Shown here piece by piece: positions 1 through 9,163 of a stretch of 64,000 nucleotides of DNA. The position numbers and the translations under genes are program-made. The stretch is from contig CAIXXM010000147.1 in NCBI GenBank assembly GCA_903923395.1, positions 1 through 64,000 of the forward strand. The letters are read 5' to 3'. Numbering within the stretch: the first letter of the stretch is position 1; each line of letters begins with the position of its first letter. The notes below the pieces were generated by a model. It was given only the letters and a program-made list of their open reading frames with translations. It searched no databases and had not been told where the DNA came from. Source of the stretch: an uncultured Acidobacteriia bacterium. Lineage in GTDB: Bacteria > Acidobacteriota > Terriglobia > Bryobacterales > Bryobacteraceae.

Positions 1-31
1 AACGGACCGAGAGCGGCAGCGGGCGAACGAT

Positions 32-946
32 CTAGCTGCGGAGCATGTTGCGGGCGATGAAGAAAACGTTGGCCGGGCGCTCCGCCAGACGCCGCATGAA
101 GTAGGGATACCAGGCGTCGCCATAGGGAACGTAGAGGCGTACGCGGAAACCATCAGCGATCAACTGGCGCTGCAGATCGCGCCGGATACCGTATAACATC
201 TGGAACTCGAAACGGTCCCTGGCGATGTTGTGGGCAGCGACGCAGGTCTTCACGCCGGCGATCATCTTCTCGTCATGCGTTGCCATGCCGGGGTAAGTGC
301 CGTGATCGAGCAACTGGGCGGCGAGCTTCAGGTAGTTCTCATCGACCTTGGTCTTCTCTGGAAATGCGACCTCCGGGGATTCGAGGTAGGCACCCTTGCA
401 GAGGCGGATACGGATTCCGGCCGCGGAGAGCTTTTCGATGTCCGCGGCGCTGCGGTAGAGATAGCTCTGGATGACGGTGCCGCATGCGCCGTATTTGGCA
501 TGCAGGCGGGTGGTCATGGCGATGGTGCGGTCTGTGTATTCCGAAGACTCCATATCGAAACGGACGAAGCCCCCCAATTGCGCCGCCAGTTCGACGACGG
601 GGGCGACGTTGGCTTCGCAGGCGACCTCCGAGAGATCCAGCCCGAACTGCGTGAGCTTCACGGAGATATTGGGTTCCAGACCGGCGGCCTGCAATGCGAT
701 CAGAGTACGCAGGCAATTGTCACGGGATTGAGCGGCTTCTTCCAGTGAAGAAACGTTCTCGCCCAGGTAATCGAGCGTGATGCCGAGGCCGTCCGCATGG
801 ATTTTGCGGCAGGCGGCGATGGCATCGTCCAGGGTGTTGCCGGCGACAAAACGTCCGGCGAGCTTGCGGGCAGTGGGGGAAGTTTCCATCCACTTGCGGA
901 GTCCGCGATGGCGGGAGAGATAGATAAATGCGCTGCGGAGAGGCAC
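32..946 (-). CDS. Proline dehydrogenase (monofunctional PRODH)
   Basis: A 304-residue protein that should oxidise L-proline to pyrroline-5-carboxylate with FAD and pass electrons to the membrane quinone pool. The length fits the single-domain PRODH barrel rather than bifunctional PutA. Visible family signatures are a flavin-barrel strand with LCKGAYLE near residue 184 and a C-terminal helix with YFMRRLAER, whose tyrosine and paired arginines bind the proline carboxylate in characterised enzymes. The N-terminus (RHRGLRKWMETSPTARKLA) also matches the family. The ATG at 946 lies 25 bases after the acetyltransferase gene, so it is probably the last gene of a leftward set with the transporter and acetyltransferase. 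No P5C dehydrogenase is seen in the window. Confidence 0.9.
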   Translation of the reverse strand: MPLRSAFIYLSRHRGLRKWMETSPTARKLAGRFVAGNTLDDAIAACRKIHADGLGITLDYLGENVSSLEEAAQSRDNCLRTLIALQAAGLEPNISVKLTQFGLDLSEVACEANVAPVVELAAQLGGFVRFDMESSEYTDRTIAMTTRLHAKYGACGTVIQSYLYRSAADIEKLSAAGIRIRLCKGAYLESPEVAFPEKTKVDENYLKLAAQLLDHGTYPGMATHDEKMIAGVKTCVAAHNIARDRFEFQMLYGIRRDLQRQLIADGFRVRLYVPYGDAWYPYFMRRLAERPANVFFIARNMLRS

Positions 947-971
947 AAGCCAAGTTTACGACTGTTTCGGG

Positions 972-1748
972 CTAGAGATCCGAGGCATACACCAGGATGC
1001 GTGTGGTTTCGCGGAAGCCCATGCGCTGATACATACGGAACCCGAGCGTAGTGGACTGGAGGATGGTGTTTCCAACGGGTCCGGCGGCGAGGATGGAGTG
1101 GCGGGTGATGGCTTCGGCATAGCCGCGGCCGCGGTGGGGAGCGAGGGTGGCGACGTTGTAGATGCCGGCGATGCCGTCTTTCACGACGAGGGCGGACGTG
1201 GAGACGGGCTTGCCTTCGCGGTAACCGACAAACGAGCGGAATTTGGCGGCCTGCCAAACCTCATTGCGGAATACTTCAGCGAACCAGACGGGAGGAACGC
1301 GGAAGCATTCGGCGCCGACGGTACGGAAGTGTTCGAGGCGTTCCGCGGAATCGACTTCGGCGATTTCGAAGTCTCTGGGTTGCGGGCGGCCGGGGGTGAG
1401 GGAGTGCAGGGCCATGCCGGGGTGTTCAGAGACGAGGCGGAGACCGGCATCCCAGCAGAGTTTCGAGAGGTGTTTGCGGGTGGGTTTGGCGAGCCAGTCT
1501 TCGCAGATCCAGAGGGACCACTGCATTTCGCGGCGGGCGAAGTGGAGGCGGGCCAGTTCGATGCGGACCTGGAGGGTGTTGGTGCTGTCGACCGGCTCAC
1601 TGAGGAAGGCGGCGTTGAACATCTGGAAGGTGACACCGGCGGAGGCGATGGTCACGCCGGGGTATTCCAGCAGGTCCGTGCGGGGACGGTTTTCCGCGAG
1701 AGCGCGGAAGGAATCGCGGAGATTGGTTTCCACGGGGCGGAAGTCCAT
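972..1748 (-). CDS. GNAT-family N-acetyltransferase
   Basis: The open frame runs further upstream, but the ATG at 1748 gives a sensible 258-residue protein starting MDFRPVETN and avoids a proline/serine-rich leader that would sit inside the transporter gene. The C-terminal half has GNAT features: a strand with GIAGIYNVATLAPHRGRGYA, whose RGRGYA is the acetyl-CoA pyrophosphate loop, followed by FRMYQRMGFRE, the usual late GNAT motif. The N-terminal ~120 residues are not recognised. The substrate is unknown. It lies 22 bases after the MFS transporter and 25 before proline dehydrogenase, so co-transcription is likely. Confidence 0.75.
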   Translation of the reverse strand: MDFRPVETNLRDSFRALAENRPRTDLLEYPGVTIASAGVTFQMFNAAFLSEPVDSTNTLQVRIELARLHFARREMQWSLWICEDWLAKPTRKHLSKLCWDAGLRLVSEHPGMALHSLTPGRPQPRDFEIAEVDSAERLEHFRTVGAECFRVPPVWFAEVFRNEVWQAAKFRSFVGYREGKPVSTSALVVKDGIAGIYNVATLAPHRGRGYAEAITRHSILAAGPVGNTILQSTTLGFRMYQRMGFRETTRILVYASDL

Positions 1749-1770
1749 TTGAGTGGTACCAGCGGTGGAC

Positions 1771-3048
1771 TCAGGCGGTTTCGTGTGCGTCGATGGGGGT
1801 GACGGAATCCATGGTGAACCAGAAGAAGGTGCCAATGAAGTAGACACCGGCGGCGACATAGAGGACGGCGTTCCAGTCATTGCCTGCGAGTCCCAGGATG
1901 AAAGGTGCGGCGGAGGAGGCGACGGCACCACCGAGGTTGCCCAGCATGTTCATGGTGCCGGAGAGAGTTCCAGCGTTGCGGCCGCCGACATCCATACAGG
2001 CACCCCAGGCTCCCGGCATGACGAGGTCATTCGAGAAACTGGCGAAGGCGAGGGCGAGGATCGCGTAAGTCGGGTTGCTGAGGAAGGTGGAGAGAACGAT
2101 GAGACTGCTGGCGCACACGAAGCCGGTGCAGCCGAGAAGCCGGCGGGTGGCCTTGACGCTGCCTGTGAGTTTGGTGAGTGGTTTGGCGATGAAGCCGGAG
2201 AAGAGGCAGCCGATGCCGCCGAGGAAGAGGGGCAGGCCGGCGAGGCTGGCGATCTGTGCGGGATCGAGGTGGCGCGCTTCCTTGAGGTAAGTGGGGAGCC
2301 AGGTGATGGAGAAGTACCAACTGTACGAGAGGCAGAAGTATTGGCCGCCGAGCATCCAGACCTGCGGCGAGCGGGCGAACTTGCCCCAGGGTACAGAGCC
2401 ATGCGCATGGGAGTGGGAGTGGCGCAGGAGTTCGAGTTCAGCCGCGTTCACGTTGGGGTTGTCGGCCGGGTTGTCACGGAACCAGCGGTAGAAAAAGACG
2501 GCCCAGACGGAGCCGAGGATACCGAAGAGCGCGAAGGCGGTGGGCCAGGAGACGTACTTGAAGAGTCCGAAGACGAGGATGGGCGTGATGGCACCGCCCC
2601 AGCGTGCGAAGAGCCAGACAATGCCCTGGGCGCGGACGCGTTCGTCCTGTGGAAGCCAGACGGAGAAGGCTTTGGCGATGTTGGGGAAGGCTCCGGCCTC
2701 TCCGGCTCCGAAGAGGGTTTGGATGATGAGCAGCGAGATCCAGTTGAAGGCTTGTCCGGTGGCCGCGATGAACACCGACCAGGCGACGACGATACGGGTG
2801 AGGACGCTGCGGGGTCCAAGTTTGTCTCCCATGAAGCCGCTGGGGATTTCGAAGAGGGCGTAGGCCGTAAGAAAGAACGTGAAGACCAGCCCCATTTGCT
2901 GCTTGGTGAGGCCGAGGTCTCTGGTGATTTGCGGTGCGGCCTGTGAGAGGGCGACCCGGTCGATGTAAGTAATGATCGCGAGGATAACGGCGAAGAAAAC
3001 TACCCAGTAGCGAACCCTGGTGGGACGCTGATCGGCGGGGAATGACAT
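1771..3048 (-). CDS. MFS transporter, anion:cation symporter type
   Basis: A 425-residue hydrophobic protein with about twelve membrane segments, in the inner membrane. The opening (RYWVVFFAVILAIITYIDR) and the loop GFMGDKLGPRSVLTR between helices 2 and 3 are typical of the ACS branch of the major facilitator superfamily, whose known members carry hexuronates, glucarate, galactonate, tartrate or phthalate. The second half contains FARWGGAITPILV and a long central loop, also as in that branch. The exact substrate cannot be told from sequence. It is the first gene of a leftward set with the acetyltransferase and proline dehydrogenase. Confidence 0.85.
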   Translation of the reverse strand: MSFPADQRPTRVRYWVVFFAVILAIITYIDRVALSQAAPQITRDLGLTKQQMGLVFTFFLTAYALFEIPSGFMGDKLGPRSVLTRIVVAWSVFIAATGQAFNWISLLIIQTLFGAGEAGAFPNIAKAFSVWLPQDERVRAQGIVWLFARWGGAITPILVFGLFKYVSWPTAFALFGILGSVWAVFFYRWFRDNPADNPNVNAAELELLRHSHSHAHGSVPWGKFARSPQVWMLGGQYFCLSYSWYFSITWLPTYLKEARHLDPAQIASLAGLPLFLGGIGCLFSGFIAKPLTKLTGSVKATRRLLGCTGFVCASSLIVLSTFLSNPTYAILALAFASFSNDLVMPGAWGACMDVGGRNAGTLSGTMNMLGNLGGAVASSAAPFILGLAGNDWNAVLYVAAGVYFIGTFFWFTMDSVTPIDAHETA

Positions 3049-3102
3049 AGTCTTGCATCATATACCCGCGCGGTGGATGGCAGGCTGGCGGCGGTGTCGG
3101 GA

Positions 3103-3636
3103 TTAGCTGCTCTGCGTGTTGATGCCGTTGGAAGTCAGGGTGTTCAGGATGATGGAACCGGGGTCAAACGGATTGGAGTTGGAAGCGGTGCTCTGGCCTG
3201 TTTGGAAGAGTTGGCTGAACAGCTGATTTGCGGCCTGACCGCTGCCATGACCGCGATGATGGTGCCCACCAAGAGCCGCAGCGAGATCCTGAATGTTCGG
3301 CAGTGAGCCGGATTGCGAGGCGCTGCTGAAATCCGAAGCGAGTTGGCTGAGCTGGCTGGCCGCGGAAGTGTTGCCCTGTGCCTGCGCGGTTTGGGAAGCC
3401 GCTTGCAGGTTCTGGCCGATCTGCGCGGTGACCTGTTTATACTTCGCGGGATCTGATTGCTGCAGATTCTGCAGCGTGCTGAGGAGTTTGGCGAAGGGCG
3501 AGAGCTGACTGCTGTCATTCTGCTGGGCCGAACCCGTGCCAGTGACACCCGTGGAGTTCAAAGCCGACTGGATGACGTTGCTCAGCAGCGGCTGGACAGC
3601 GCTGGAGGCGAGCGTGGAGCTGAGATTGATGCTCAT
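3103..3636 (-). CDS. Hypothetical protein, Ser/Gln/Asn-rich with a His cluster
   Basis: A 177-residue protein I do not recognise. Serine, glutamine, asparagine and alanine dominate, with segments such as LSTLQNLQQSDPAKYKQV that look helical and could form a coiled coil. A short histidine/glycine stretch (GGHHHRGHGSG, around residue 125) could bind a metal ion; that is inference. There is no signal peptide or membrane segment. It reads leftwards and stands apart from its neighbours by about 55 bases on each side. The composition resembles secreted or surface-associated low-complexity proteins, but no function can be assigned. Confidence 0.55.
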   Translation of the reverse strand: MSINLSSTLASSAVQPLLSNVIQSALNSTGVTGTGSAQQNDSSQLSPFAKLLSTLQNLQQSDPAKYKQVTAQIGQNLQAASQTAQAQGNTSAASQLSQLASDFSSASQSGSLPNIQDLAAALGGHHHRGHGSGQAANQLFSQLFQTGQSTASNSNPFDPGSIILNTLTSNGINTQSS

Positions 3637-3691
3637 ACCTACATATCGGCAATTTTTCTGCCAGTTCGAGTTTTATTGAAAACACAGAGGA

Positions 3692-4189
3692 TCAAGGCCC
3701 GTGGCGGGCTGCAGAGTGTCTGGATTTTGCCGGTGCCGGCGGGATCTTGCCGATTGGGTTCGTTTTCAGGCGGGGCGGTTTGGGGGCGCAATGGAGTCTG
3801 GCGAGACCCGGTTTTTCCTGTTTGGGTTCGGTTTGCGCACGGAGCTGCCGTTCGGTTTGGAGGCGGCGGAGTTCGTTGATGGCCTGGAAGAGAAGTTTGG
3901 CGGCGGCGGCGCGTGCGCGGCTGATGCGGCCCATGGAAGGGTTGTCGAATTCTGATTTCTCGGTAACGGTGAAAGCGAGATCGGCTTCGTTTTCCGAACA
4001 GCGGCGGAGGCGCCAGGAGGCGGAAACGATCTCGTCTGCCAGGAGGGTTTCGAGGATGCCGGAGGGCGCAAGTTCAGCGAGGAGGGAATCGCGGAATTCG
4101 CGGTAGGCGTGGTGGGCTCCGTTGGCGACGAATTCACGCGGGAGGTTTTGGAATTGTTTGAGGAGTTCGTTTTCGCGTTGGGAAAGCAT
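3692..4189 (-). CDS. Hypothetical protein, helical
   Basis: A 165-residue protein if translated from the ATG at 4189 (MLSQRENELLKQFQNL). A start 24 bases upstream is possible but adds a proline-rich leader. The middle part (SASWRLRRCSENEADLAFT) resembles small acidobacterial proteins that occur in many copies in Solibacter-like genomes. I recall no characterised member. The region around residues 110-130 (ISRARAAAAKLLFQAINEL) is strongly helical, and the C-terminal 40 residues are basic and proline-rich, probably disordered. It lies between an unknown gene and tRNA-Asp, all read leftwards. Confidence 0.5.
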   Translation of the reverse strand: MLSQRENELLKQFQNLPREFVANGAHHAYREFRDSLLAELAPSGILETLLADEIVSASWRLRRCSENEADLAFTVTEKSEFDNPSMGRISRARAAAAKLLFQAINELRRLQTERQLRAQTEPKQEKPGLARLHCAPKPPRLKTNPIGKIPPAPAKSRHSAARHGP

Positions 4190-4371
4190 GGGTGCCGGCC
4201 GTCTCAGTTCCACTGTAGTGGCGATGGCGGGCTGGAATTGGGCTGTGAGGGTGCAAGTTGTTGATTTTAGGGCGAGAAAAAACTAGGGATTCGTGGACCG
4301 ATGGCCAGGGGCTGTTGCGGTTAAAGCCTGCACTGGAGAGTTTCAAGTAGTAGGGGGGGTACTGCAAGGAA

Positions 4372-4448
<77 letters not shown>

Positions 4449-4516
4449 GCTTTTTATCGGAACCCTTTCAGGATAGCACGGGACGGTTACAGTTGGAAAC
4501 CAGGGGTAAATAAGAA

Positions 4517-4556
4517 AGCCCGGCGGTGGCTCTCCGAAGAGAGTTGCCGCCGGGCT
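4517..4556 (-). terminator. Rho-independent terminator of the TonB-dependent receptor gene
   Basis: A hairpin whose outer arms AGCCCGGCGG and CCGCCGGGCT pair perfectly, with an inner GCTCTC/GAGAGT stem and a CGAA-type loop. On the minus strand it lies 22 bases after the receptor stop codon and is followed by a T-rich stretch. It separates the receptor transcript from tRNA-Asp. Confidence 0.85.
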
Positions 4557-4578
4557 GTTTGCTTTCGCTTCGTTTTGT

Positions 4579-7500
4579 TTAGAAGCTGACGCGGACACTC
4601 CACTGGCCGGTGCGGGAGAGCACGCCGCCGGAGCGGGTGGTATCCAGCGTGGCGCTGAGCTGGCCGAAGGTGGAGGACGTGGTGGTCAGAGACGGCGTGG
4701 TGAAGTTCGCGTTGTTGAAGACGTTGAACATTTCCAGGCGCATTTCCATGGTGATGCGTTCCCAGATGCGGGTCTTCTTGGAGAGGGAAAGATCCTGACC
4801 GAAGAAGCGGGGGCCGCTGAGACCGTTGTACTGGATGTTGCCGTACTGACCGGCCTGCGGGTAATCGAAGCAGGGGGTGGTCTGGCCGGCGGTGCAGATG
4901 ACGGCGGAGGAGGTTCCGTTGGCGTTGACGGTGACGAGGCCGGACTTGGGGTCCAACCAGTAGACACCGTTGCCGGTGCGGAAGGTGCCGACGTACTGCT
5001 GGAGCTGCTGCTGGGTCATGTTGCGCAGAACCGGGGTGGCTGCGATGAGCGAACCGGTGGTGGCGCGGCCGGTGGAGATGGTGAGCGGTGCGCCCGTGGT
5101 CCAGCGGCTGAAGCCGTTGATGGACCAGCCGCCGATGAAGGCGTCTGCGAGACGGGGAGCATTGCCGAGGAACTTCTTGCCACGGCCGACGGGCAGCGGG
5201 TAAAGGAAGTTGGCGGCGATGGAGTGGGTGGTGTCAAAGCCGGCGCGGAACTTATCGAGGCGGCGGTTGAGCACGGAGAGGTAGTTCTGGCCTTCCGTCT
5301 GGCTGTTGAGGAACGAGGTATCGGTCAACACCTTGCTGAGCGTGTAAGTGCCCTGGATGGTGAAGCCATTGGCCATGCGGCGATTCATTTCGACTTCGAG
5401 GCCGTCGTAATAAGACCAGCCGGAGTTGTCGATCGTGAGAGCGCTGTTGGCCCAGGGGTTGGCCACGAAGTAGTTCAGCGGGAAGCTGTTGGTGATGTTC
5501 GTACGATACGTCGGGGAGCGGCGGATAGTGTCGAACATGGTGCCGATGGTGTTCTGCTGCAGGTTGGTGGCGAAGGTGGAGCTTGCGTAACCGGAGGCTG
5601 CGGCGATGCCATTGAAGATCTTGTCAAAGATCGGGGTGGCGACCTGACCGGCGAGGCCCTGGTTGGAGAAGTTGTTGCCCTTGCCAGCGGCCTGGGAGAT
5701 GGCGAGGTTCTTCTGGGCGTTGGTGAATTCCGTGAGGAGACCATTGCTGTTGAGATTGAGCTCGTTCACATTCCAGGTGCGGTACTGCTTCACGGAGTGG
5801 TTGCCAACGTAGCGGACTTCGATCGCGGTGCGGTTGAAGAGCTGGCGCTGGATACCGAGGTTCCACTCGATCACATAAGGCGTGGCGAGGCGGGGGTCAA
5901 TGCCCGTGATGCTCTGCGCATTGCTGTTGGTGAAGTTGAGCTTCTGGGAAGCGGGCAGCAGATCGACCGGGGTAGCGGGGGTCTGCAGGTTGCTGGTGCT
6001 GAACACGCCCGTGGGAACCGAGTTCGTGGCCGTGGTGAAGAGGCCGGCGTTGGCGGTGGAGATGGGGGCGAAGTTGGTAAAGCCGTCCTGCGTGAAGAGG
6101 GTGCGGACGGAGGCGCGGATGGAAGACTTGCCATCCTTGAACGGATCAATGACGAGTCCGAGGAAGGGGGCGAAGTTGTTCATGTCCTGGTGATAGACGT
6201 GGGTACCGTTCTGGCTGCCCTGCAGGGTGAGGGAAACATCCGACGCACCGGTGGTCTGGGTGGTGAAGAAGTTGCCGACGGGAGTGGGACCCCAAACGCC
6301 CTGGAGGCCGTTGGCGGGCAGGAGCACAAGACCCGTGCGGTCATCAAACACGCCCTGATATTCCCAGCGGAGACCATACTGCACGGTCATGTTGGAACGC
6401 AGCTTGTAAGTGTCCTGCAAATACCAGGCGAAGTTGTTCTGCTTCGGGTGGATGGTACGGGGCACGCCTTTCACGAAGCCGGAGGTGGGCGAAGTGTGGT
6501 TGAAACCCTGCTGGATGCTGGAGAGCAGACCGGTAACGGTGTCGAACACGGTCTGTGCGCGGGTGAGGTCGCCGGCAGAGATACCGGGGAGCACAGCGGT
6601 GGAGAGACCGTCCGGGTTGGCTGAGTTGTTGCCGAGGGAGGTCAAGGGGATCACGATGTTGTAGAAGTAATTGTTCGCCGTGATCTGGCGGTATTCGCCG
6701 CCCATGCGGAGGTTGTGCTGGCCGATGACCATGCCGAAGTTATCCGTGACCTGGAAGACAGGGGTTTCGCGGCCCTGGGGCAGGTTGGTGGAGGTGTAGG
6801 TGGGGTTGGTCAGAACGCCAGCGGTGTTGAGCTGTGATCCGCCGGTGTCAGTGAACTGGTTGGTGTAGCGGAAATCGACAGGGCCCCAGATGCGGCCGAT
6901 GCGGATTTCGTTGGTCTTGTTGGTGCCGAAGACGGACTGCAGAGCACCGGACATCACCTTGCGGGTGCCGCCCTGGCCGCCGGTGGGCGACGTGGGGAAC
7001 TGGGGTTCGATGGCATTCAGCAGGTCAGGGGTGGAGTCAGAGTCGGTCTGGTTGTAGGCGAAGCTGAGGCTGTGGTTCTGGGTAAGGGAGTGGTCGAGAC
7101 GCAGGGTGTAGCGGTCATTGACGTTCTTGCCAGCGAGGTTGAAGGCGTAGCAGCGGATGTTGTTGATGTCGCCGTTGGCGCAGCCTGCATCGGTGAGACC
7201 GGTGTTGGGCACGTAGGTGTTGTAGAAACCCATGACCTGAGAGTTGATGACAGGCTTCTGGCCGGTGGTGCCGATGGTGCCGATGTTCAGCAGGTTGACG
7301 GTGACGGGTGCGCTGGCGCCGGTGGGGGTGTAGGTGAACTGGCCGGTGCGGGCAGCGGAAGAGAGAACGGTACGCGTGCGTCCGCGGGAGAGCGGTTCGC
7401 GGTAGGCTTCATAGGCACCGAAGATGAAGGTCTTGTTGCGGCCGTTGTAGACCTTGGGGATCCAGATGGGTCCGCCGCCGTTGCCGCCAAGACGCTGCTG

Positions 7501-8361
7501 GAGCTGGAAGGGACGGGCGATGCCCTGCTGGTTGTTGAACCAGGTGTTGGCATTGAGTTCGTTGGTGCGCTGGAACCAGAAAGCGGAACCATGAAAGGTG
7601 TTGGAGCCGCGCTGGGTGACCATCGAGACCTGGGCGGCGCCGAAGCCGCCGTCCGCACCGACGCCGCCGACGGAGACGGAGAATTCGCCAATGGCGTCAA
7701 CGTTCGGGCCGGTGGAGGCGTAGAAAGCGGAAGTCTTCACATAGTTATCGGCAACGTTGATGCCGTCCTGCGTAAGGTTGGTGGCATTGCCGCGGAGGCC
7801 GTGAACGAAGGCGTCACCCAAGCCGCCGGTGGCGGGTGAGACGATGCCGGCGAAGCTCTTGACGAGATCGAGGGGGTTGCGGGTGGGCAGCGGGATGTTG
7901 AGAATCTGTTCGCGGTCGACGGCGTTCTTGAGTTCGACGGTGTCCGTCTGGACGACGGCGACGCCGGCTTCAACGACGATTTGATCACCGGTCTTGGCGA
8001 TTTCCAGCTTGGCGTTGACGCGGGAGAGCTGGCTGACGAAGACCTGTACGTTGGGGATCTTGACGGTGGCAAAACCGGGCTTTTCCACGGTGATTTCAAA
8101 GAAACCGTTGTTGAGGTTGCCGACGGTGAAGAGTCCGCGTTCGTCGGTGACGGCCTTGTGGACCTGGCCGCTGGAGAGATCCTTTACTGTGACGGCAGCA
8201 GCGGGAACGCTGGCGTCGGAAGGATCAGTGACTGCACCAGTGATGGTGCCGGTGATGGATTGGGCAAAAGCCGAACCCGCCAGAATCGAAAGTGTGATGA
8301 GGAACGCGGCAAGGCTTGGAAGCGAGGCGCGCAGGAGTGTTGAGAATCGGTTTTGAAGCAT
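4579..8361 (-). CDS. TonB-dependent receptor, Oar-like, with carboxypeptidase-regulatory domain
   Basis: A 1260-residue outer-membrane transporter. The ATG at 8361 (MLQNRFSTLL) is chosen over an upstream start because it is preceded by an AAGGGG ribosome site and begins directly with a signal peptide ending GSAFA before QSITG. Residues about 28-115 form a carboxypeptidase-regulatory-like (transthyretin-fold) domain: GTITGAVTDPSDASVPAAAVT, then FTVGNLNNGFFEITVEKPGF. A plug domain follows (IPLPTRNPLDLVKSFAG), then a very long beta-barrel ending in WSVRVSF with the terminal phenylalanine typical of barrel proteins. Such receptors are abundant in acidobacteria and are thought to import large oligosaccharides or other polymers. 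The substrate is unknown. It is monocistronic, with its own terminator. Confidence 0.92.
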   Translation of the reverse strand: MLQNRFSTLLRASLPSLAAFLITLSILAGSAFAQSITGTITGAVTDPSDASVPAAAVTVKDLSSGQVHKAVTDERGLFTVGNLNNGFFEITVEKPGFATVKIPNVQVFVSQLSRVNAKLEIAKTGDQIVVEAGVAVVQTDTVELKNAVDREQILNIPLPTRNPLDLVKSFAGIVSPATGGLGDAFVHGLRGNATNLTQDGINVADNYVKTSAFYASTGPNVDAIGEFSVSVGGVGADGGFGAAQVSMVTQRGSNTFHGSAFWFQRTNELNANTWFNNQQGIARPFQLQQRLGGNGGGPIWIPKVYNGRNKTFIFGAYEAYREPLSRGRTRTVLSSAARTGQFTYTPTGASAPVTVNLLNIGTIGTTGQKPVINSQVMGFYNTYVPNTGLTDAGCANGDINNIRCYAFNLAGKNVNDRYTLRLDHSLTQNHSLSFAYNQTDSDSTPDLLNAIEPQFPTSPTGGQGGTRKVMSGALQSVFGTNKTNEIRIGRIWGPVDFRYTNQFTDTGGSQLNTAGVLTNPTYTSTNLPQGRETPVFQVTDNFGMVIGQHNLRMGGEYRQITANNYFYNIVIPLTSLGNNSANPDGLSTAVLPGISAGDLTRAQTVFDTVTGLLSSIQQGFNHTSPTSGFVKGVPRTIHPKQNNFAWYLQDTYKLRSNMTVQYGLRWEYQGVFDDRTGLVLLPANGLQGVWGPTPVGNFFTTQTTGASDVSLTLQGSQNGTHVYHQDMNNFAPFLGLVIDPFKDGKSSIRASVRTLFTQDGFTNFAPISTANAGLFTTATNSVPTGVFSTSNLQTPATPVDLLPASQKLNFTNSNAQSITGIDPRLATPYVIEWNLGIQRQLFNRTAIEVRYVGNHSVKQYRTWNVNELNLNSNGLLTEFTNAQKNLAISQAAGKGNNFSNQGLAGQVATPIFDKIFNGIAAASGYASSTFATNLQQNTIGTMFDTIRRSPTYRTNITNSFPLNYFVANPWANSALTIDNSGWSYYDGLEVEMNRRMANGFTIQGTYTLSKVLTDTSFLNSQTEGQNYLSVLNRRLDKFRAGFDTTHSIAANFLYPLPVGRGKKFLGNAPRLADAFIGGWSINGFSRWTTGAPLTISTGRATTGSLIAATPVLRNMTQQQLQQYVGTFRTGNGVYWLDPKSGLVTVNANGTSSAVICTAGQTTPCFDYPQAGQYGNIQYNGLSGPRFFGQDLSLSKKTRIWERITMEMRLEMFNVFNNANFTTPSLTTTSSTFGQLSATLDTTRSGGVLSRTGQWSVRVSF

Positions 8362-8624
8362 GAGATGTGTTGAAAACCCCTTCTGAAGTCTTCGGTCAAT
8401 CCGTGAGCAGACTGTATGACAGCGTACAGACACGGAGTGGGAAATGTATATCAGGTTACGCGATAGGTGTAGTTCTTTCAATATGAATTCGGGGCAGGTT
8501 TCGTCTTTCCCTATAGAAAATTTCTTGGTTGTATAAAGAAAATTTTTTTGAATCTTTCAGTCACGTGACTGCGCGTGGTAAATTCGGTGCTGGACCAGTG
8601 AGGTCCGCGCGGGTGGAGAGAGTG
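8362..8624. promoter_or_regulatory. Divergent intergenic region with a 14-bp palindrome
   Basis: This 263-base region separates the leftward TonB-dependent receptor from the rightward 98-residue gene, so it must hold both promoters. It is AT-rich around 8500-8555. At 8558-8571 there is a perfect 14-bp palindrome, CAGTCACGTGACTG, centred on CACGTG, about 54 bases before the rightward start codon. It could be an operator. No convincing -35/-10 pair was found for either gene. Confidence 0.4.
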
Positions 8625-8921
8625 ATGAAACACCGTCCTGAGACCCCCTTCGACAACATTGAGAGTTCGCATGAGTTTGTCGCGTTGCTGGCGGCTGCTG
8701 TAGCGGAAGCGATGACGGAGGTGGAGGCGGACATTGCCCTTGCCGGAGCGGATGGGGATGAGCGGCGGAAGGAAGCACTGCAACTTGTGCTGTTCAACCT
8801 GGGAAAACTGGAGAACAACATGAAGTCGAGCCGGAGGGTCCTGAACGATTTGAGGACACTGCGGCGGTTGCTTTTGAATGAGCGTGAGATGGAGAAATCC
8901 GTGCGCGCGGCTGGGGCTTGA
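8625..8921 (+). CDS. Hypothetical small helical protein
   Basis: A 98-residue protein starting at the ATG at 8625 (MKHRPETPFDNIES), with a GGAGAG ribosome site just upstream. The longer open frame from 8529 would translate into the promoter region and is less likely. The sequence is almost entirely helical: EFVALLAAAVAEAMTEVEAD in the first half and NNMKSSRRVLNDLRTLRRLL in the second, with alternating acidic and basic stretches. It is a soluble protein without known motifs. It could be a small DNA- or protein-binding factor, but nothing proves that. The CarD-type regulator follows after 242 bases with its own promoter. Confidence 0.6.
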   Translation: MKHRPETPFDNIESSHEFVALLAAAVAEAMTEVEADIALAGADGDERRKEALQLVLFNLGKLENNMKSSRRVLNDLRTLRRLLLNEREMEKSVRAAGA

Positions 8922-9069
8922 AGTGTGTCTAAAAAGGCACCACTTCGGGGAAGTGTATGTAGGCTGCTTTAGCGGTTTCGTGGATATGGAAATTCCTGCG
9001 GGAAGTGTGTGGAATAGGCCATGTTACAAAACGGTTATACACTGTAGATTCAAAGAGTTACAGGGGGGC

Positions 9070-9098
9070 TTGACAAAATCAATGGCCCAGCCTATGAT
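9070..9098 (+). promoter_or_regulatory. Housekeeping sigma-70 promoter of the CarD-type gene
   Basis: A perfect -35 box TTGACA at 9070-9075, a 17-base spacer, and a -10 box TATGAT at 9093-9098 (one mismatch from TATAAT). The start site would be near 9105, giving a 5' leader of about 60 bases before the ATG at 9164. Confidence 0.85.
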
Positions 9099-9163
9099 GA
9101 GGTGCTCGTGGTAGTTAAATTCTATTCATTCACACACCGGTAGTCGGGTGGGGGACTCTACGT

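Noticed and set aside
1748-1931. The upstream extension of the acetyltransferase frame
   Set aside because: The leader is Pro/Ser-rich and lies inside the MFS gene; the ATG at 1748 starts a normal protein.
1753-2946. A 397-codon + strand frame opposite the MFS transporter
   Set aside because: Low-complexity Glu/Gly/Asp sequence, antisense to a clear twelve-helix transporter.
5224-6624. A 466-codon + strand frame opposite the TonB-dependent receptor
   Set aside because: Repetitive acidic/Gly-rich composition and no motifs; the receptor on the other strand is certain.
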